DNA from: Volvox africanus
Lineage: Eukaryota; Chlorophyta; Chlorophyceae; Chlamydomonadales; Volvocaceae
Direction: 5' to 3'
Length of the DNA stretch: 64,000 nt
Assembly (NCBI GenBank): GCA_030268105.1
Contig: BSDZ01000079.1
Span: 3,291,501 to 3,355,500 of the forward strand
The position numbers were made by a program, and so were the translations under genes. How positions within the stretch are numbered: the first letter of the stretch is position 1; each line of letters starts with the position of its first letter. The notes below the pieces were generated by a model. It was given only the letters and a program-made list of their open reading frames with translations. It made no database searches and had not been told where the DNA came from. Below, one piece after another: positions 59,877 to 64,000 of this stretch.

Positions 59877-60512
59877 GCATTTTCAAGCTCATGTATGGAT
59901 GCGCCGGATAGGCGACTCTGGAGGCCCTGTCCCAGCCCTGCAACGCTAACCACAGACGGCGACTGCTTATTACTTGACAAAGAAGAAGATCGGCTGCAAT
60001 CGGATTGGAGTTATGCCAATAATCTTACTTCTGACAGGTCCAGTCACGGTCCAGATGTCTTTGACTCGGCCAGCGCGTGCTGCAGCAGCAACGGTAGCAG
60101 TTGGAGTATTAGTCCCCGATCTTTTAACAGCCCCCGCGGCGGAAGCGAGAGTGGCAATGATGATGGGGAAGATGCGTTGGTGTACGCTGCTGACTCATGG
60201 GGACCTGTTGGGGACCTGATGGCAAGCGATGAAAAAGAAGCCCTTACGTCTAGCTACAACAGGTTACTCGTAGCCAGCGACGTGTCGAGTGCTTCGGCAC
60301 CGTGTAGGATAACTCCACGGACCTCGCAGCATTACATTACACAAGGGTATGGGTTGAATGACTTCAACACTGGTGCAGCCGTTTGTGAAGCAACGCTAGC
60401 TGGCAGCCTTGGTGCGAATGCTCTCCAGCACGCAGTCGAGGTACCGATCCCAGACATAGACGGCCTGCTTGCCTCAGTCATTGCAACGGCGCTTTGGCAA
60501 GATGATGCCTAA
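59877..60512 (+). CDS. Family member C: short Ser/Asp-rich protein with C-terminal hydrophobic motif
   Basis: An open frame follows a good acceptor (ACCCACAG|GCA at 59876/59877) and runs to the TAA at 60510-60512. An internal ATG at 59895 gives 205 residues; an upstream exon was not found. The body is Ser/Asp/Gly-rich (CCSSNGSSWSISPRSFNSPR, GSESGNDDGED). The end reads HAVEVPIPDIDGLLASVIA followed by TALWQDDA. IDGLLASVIATALW closely matches LDGLLDDVVAGAMF of member A. No known domain. The base composition and codon use look like a real gene, but expression evidence is absent. Confidence 0.5.
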   Translation, partial: AFSSSCMDAPDRRLWRPCPSPATLTTDGDCLLLDKEEDRLQSDWSYANNLTSDRSSHGPDVFDSASACCSSNGSSWSISPRSFNSPRGGSESGNDDGEDALVYAADSWGPVGDLMASDEKEALTSSYNRLLVASDVSSASAPCRITPRTSQHYITQGYGLNDFNTGAAVCEATLAGSLGANALQHAVEVPIPDIDGLLASVIATALWQDDA

Positions 60513-62029
60513 GGCCATTAAATTGCCATGCAGTCCTAGGGTATGAACGACAATACAAGGTTAGCAGGTGTTAACCGTGTTTGTAGGGTTATACAGCGAG
60601 GCAGCAGCGCCTGCAGCCCATGCTTGCAAAGTGGCATAAGCGCACACCTTTGATAGCACAGGCAGGTATGACACATTCATGGTAGAGAGGGGCATTGCCC
60701 CGGCGAATTTGGGTTGGTGGCCTCAGAACTCGATAATCTTTCCATTCCGCATTGCCAAACGAATGTTGGCTTCCTGTTGCTGAGCTGCTGCCATTCACAA
60801 CACACGTGCTAATACAAATTTGCGTGGCACCGTAATTTATTTTGGTGGCCACGAGGCACAAAACCCCGAGGACACTTGCCGCCATTGTGTGTGGGGTGCG
60901 TGGAACGAACCCACCGCAGGCGAGGTGTTGCTAAGGAACTTGTGGGGAGGGAGGACAAGCTTGGCATACGCGTGCACCGTTTAAGTAGTATATACTTCCG
61001 CGCAGTTAAGCATCGGCGGTTGGTTGGATGCAGTTATGGCAAGGACACGTGCACAAGTTGGAATTATAGCGTCGGCCTAGTTCAGCTCCGTACACAACAA
61101 AACGAAATAAATACACTGGGTCAGTGCGCTTGTTGCCCCGGTTTGTACAAAATTGAAGATGGCGCCATGCATGGTTTCACGAAATCCACAGTCATAGATG
61201 GTCCGCCATCAATCCTGCCCCTCTGACGCGCCCATTGCAGGAACATGGCACTCGGTGCCACTTGCCCGCCAGTGTCTGCGTATCGTTTCAACTCTGTTAC
61301 TGCAAAGCAGCAACAGTTAGCGTCTGCTTAAGCAATTGGCCCATCATAGTATGTGTGCGCCTTGTGGATATGCGATGACGACGCTGTCAACCTTCTACAT
61401 ACAAAAGCGCCCCGCACGCCCTGCTGGATAGTCCCAGAACGACAACGACACGGCACAGTAGTACCGGTACTACCTCATCCTCTGACACGATGAACATGAT
61501 GTTCAACACAGGCACATTGTCGCCAGGGCCAACACCTTTTCTTGCTGCTTTGGCGGCTTCGCTCATTGCTAGGCCCAGAAAGGTCTTTCCCTAGCATCAC
61601 TAGGCCGTTGGCAACATTTCTGCCCGACAAGTGCTCATGGACTGTACGCAGCGTGTTTCAGAGATAGACCTTGCGCACATATGTGCTGAATAATAACTCC
61701 ATACTCAAGAAGCGGCATAATACAGCAGCTGCAGTGCCCGATGCGATCCCCATAATGGCAATACAAGGTGCAAGATAAAAGTATGCACATATCCGTACGT
61801 TGAAATCACCACACATATTGCAGCCTTTTCCGGAGACGTCGTTCAGGGGCGACCCAGATCCAGACCGCTAGATAAGTACATACCGCAATCAAGCTGGGAC
61901 ATGACATACATGTATGTCACAGATAAAAAATAAAAATAGATAAGCAGTGAGTTACTTGAGAGATATCCAAGAACGTCAGCACGCGTTAGACATTCACAAA
62001 GACTACGTACGACTACCTCATTTATATCC
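60513..62029. other. Convergent intergenic region, no supported gene
   Basis: Holds the 3' flanks of member C (+) and the CorA gene (-). Frames on both strands at 60589-61226 have no recognisable domain and are not called. An 18-bp perfect palindrome at 61902-61919 is listed separately. Confidence 0.35.
61902..61919. repeat. 18-bp perfect palindrome
   Basis: TGACATACATGTATGTCA is its own reverse complement. It lies about 110 bases downstream of the CorA stop codon, in a convergent intergenic region. It could be a dimeric protein-binding site or chance in AT-rich DNA. Confidence 0.9.
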
Positions 62030-63912
62030 TCACCACGACGTCCCAGACCAGGACCACATCCCCGCCCGCTGCATCACCATCATGAACACCACCACAATGA
62101 ACAAAGATGCCAGCCAGAAGTACATGTAGCCGTACAACCAATGCAGCTCGGGAAGCGTGTCAAAATTCATGCCGTACACCTTCAGTAGCAAGGGCAAAGG
62201 GGGACGCATTTGGCATGAGTAGGGCCGCAGGTGGTTGGCCCCTTGATGCATAGTACTATCCTGGGTGCTCCGATTGTCAGGCAACATGCCATAGCACGGC
62301 GAGGGGAGGCCCGGTCCTTTTTTCCTCGCCCTATTGGCTGTCTGCTCTGCATGCTGTTACCCGTCTCATCCCTTCCTCTTCCTTTTTCCATCCGCTACCT
62401 TTGTTTCCTCTTGCACATGACCGCACATGAAACCAGCTAAGTATCAACACGCAGTCCAGGCCTCACGTCTCCCAGACCCCTTCACAATATAGTCCCCGGC
62501 CCTTTTTGCCATCTTTTCCGTGCCAGCCTGCGCCCAACCCCGGTCACAAGTACCCCATTCCGTCCCCTCCCCAACACATTCCCTCTCATCCCTCTGCCCA
62601 CGCACCCCAGCCAGGAAGGTGATGGGCAAGAATATGGTGGAGACCACCGCCAGAGTTTGTGTAGATTGCGACTGCTGCAGTGTGGTGAGGTTGAAGATGA
62701 GCCCGATGAGGTCTCCACACTCCGCGGATAGACTGAGCAGATCCTCGCAGATGGTGGCCACGTGGTCACGAACATCGTTGAGGTAGGTGCATGTGAGCCG
62801 AGACAAGAAAGGCGAGGGAAACGAAGCGGGTACAGAAGGTGATGCGGCGCCGTTAGTAGCGCCATTAACAGCTGTGACGACGGTGGCGCTAGAGACCGGC
62901 GTGGAGTCCCGAACCACCATATTGCCCACCACTGCCTGGGACAGGAAGGGGCGGGGAGGTTTGAAAGGGAGCAGTGGGGAAGGGGGGTTGAGTTTGGGGC
63001 ACTTTGGAAGATGCAACACCGATAGAGCAGCAGGACGGAATCTGTCCAACAGGGATCAGCGTATGAAAAGCACCATTCGCTATTTGCCGCGAGTGATAGG
63101 GGTAGTGTCCAGGGTTCAGCTCTGAGGTGCCCAGCCCCATCGCGTAGGTTTGCAGACGGGTTGATCCTAACCAATCTTCTTCCCAGTCGACCTAATCACA
63201 GGTCTTAAGCTGTGTCACAACACAGGGGCTCAAACCGACAACAGCTTCGTCTTTTAGTCCAATGCCACCCTTCACAATCCTACCACCCCCTATGCTTCGC
63301 TAAGCCTCTCAAGCCTCAACCAAACTTGAGCCCGAATCACGACCCAATCCTTAAGACCGAGGCACAGTTGCTCCATAGCCAGCCCGCTTCCCTCCCCACC
63401 ACCTGCAACAAGCGGCACCACATACCTGCAGGGGTGCAATGGTTCTGTCTATCCGCCGCAGGTCCCTCTGCATGGCGTGCAGCTCCCTCGTCGATGCCGC
63501 TGCGGCAAGACCACTACCCTTCACGTCCATCTCGTACTGCTGTAGCTGCTCGCGGTAGGCGCTGACTACTGGAAAGATGTGATCCACCTGCGAATGGGGC
63601 CCAGACGGAAGGGCGGTGTCATGAAGAGAAAGTTTGTAACGGGCCAGGAGGCGGGTGGGCGAGATACCCTTTTCTTTGCGTCTTTCTTTGCACCACCAGG
63701 CGACAGTCACACATCGCTGTCGTGCTCCTCTTGGCACGCGCTAAGTCTTTCACGTCTATCCAAAGAATAAACGTTGACATTTGACTTCTTCCAAGCCCTT
63801 TTATGCGTCTGCAATCCCTGTTTCTCCCCCCCTCCCAAGTGTTTACTTCCCTGCGTACCAGCGTGTCAATCACAAGATTGGCTAGGAAGGACGCGTCCTC
63901 CGCCTCCCGGAC
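62030..63912 (-). CDS. CorA-family Mg2+ transporter, C-terminal part (5' end beyond window)
   Basis: Four visible exons, all phase 0: 63912-63859, 63587-63426, 62935-62606 and 62179-62030 (696 bases, 231 residues to the TGA). The first acceptor is at 63913, so more exons lie to the right. The chain shows helical segments (VDHIFPVVSAYREQLQQYE and ELHAMQRDLRRIDRTIAPL) typical of the CorA cytoplasmic funnel. It then has NVRDHVATICEDLLSLS, TM1 (VVSTIFLPITFLAG), the selectivity motif YGMNF, and TM2 (YMYFWLASLFIVVVFMMVM). The loop FDTLPELHW between the helices matches bacterial-type CorA more than Mrs2. Such proteins form pentameric Mg2+ channels. The location in the cell cannot be told without the N-terminus. 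A Ser/Ala-rich insert of ~25 residues follows GNMVVRDS. Confidence 0.9.
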
Positions 63913-64000
63913 CTAACAATAAAAGCGAGGGCGGTGTTAGGGGGCTTTGTGAATCCATCGAGCCCAAAAAGAATAGAGCATAGCTTAGCATAACCAGGAA

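Noticed and set aside
1..64000. CRISPR arrays, operons, riboswitches, prophage or IS elements
   Set aside because: No direct-repeat/spacer arrays, transposase or phage genes were seen; genes are intron-rich and eukaryotic, so bacterial feature types do not apply.

Overview
This looks like nuclear DNA of a green alga, most likely a chlamydomonadalean chlorophyte. Genes are split by many short introns with GTRNGY-type donors. One protein is a close match to the Chlamydomonas-type CP12. The window also carries a plant-type LAMMER kinase, a plant-type MBD9-like chromatin protein and a fused plastid shikimate-pathway enzyme. Base composition is moderate, not as GC-rich as C. reinhardtii. I cannot name the species.

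I rebuilt the gene models by hand. I read conserved protein blocks on each strand, joined them at GT-AG (three times GC-AG) sites, and required the frame to stay open. Six complete recognised genes close in frame: MAD2 (8 exons, 208 aa), the MBD9-like protein (22 exons, about 2481 aa), dehydroquinate dehydratase/shikimate dehydrogenase (8 exons, 635 aa), CP12 (3 exons, 109 aa), OvoA (15 exons, 934 aa) and the LAMMER kinase (13 exons, 488 aa). A short-chain dehydrogenase (9 exons, 412 aa) also closes.

Layout: 1-268 (+) tail of a MYND zinc-finger protein; 550-1871 (-) MAD2 spindle-checkpoint protein; 2825-14845 (-) MBD9-like protein with MBD, FYRN, FYRC, DDT, bromodomain, PHD and WHIM/WSD; 15895-20708 (+) shikimate-pathway enzyme, divergent from it; 22056-22828 (+) CP12; 25971-32452 (-) OvoA for ovothiol synthesis; 36433-40278 (-) CLK/AFC LAMMER kinase; 41966-45971 (-) short-chain dehydrogenase; 46888-49001 (+) an unrecognised 314-aa protein; 50617-60512 (+) three same-strand, intron-poor genes for Ser/Asp-rich proteins with a similar C-terminal hydrophobic motif; 62030 to beyond the right edge (-) a CorA-type Mg2+ transporter.

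The genes do not form a pathway. This is an ordinary eukaryotic neighbourhood covering checkpoint, chromatin, aromatic amino acids, Calvin-cycle control, thiol antioxidant, splicing kinase and ion transport. The most novel item is the putative three-gene tandem family at 50.6-60.5 kb. The longer gaps (22.8-26.0, 32.5-36.4, 52.4-55.8 and 57.4-59.9 kb) hold only weak ORFs that I could not support.
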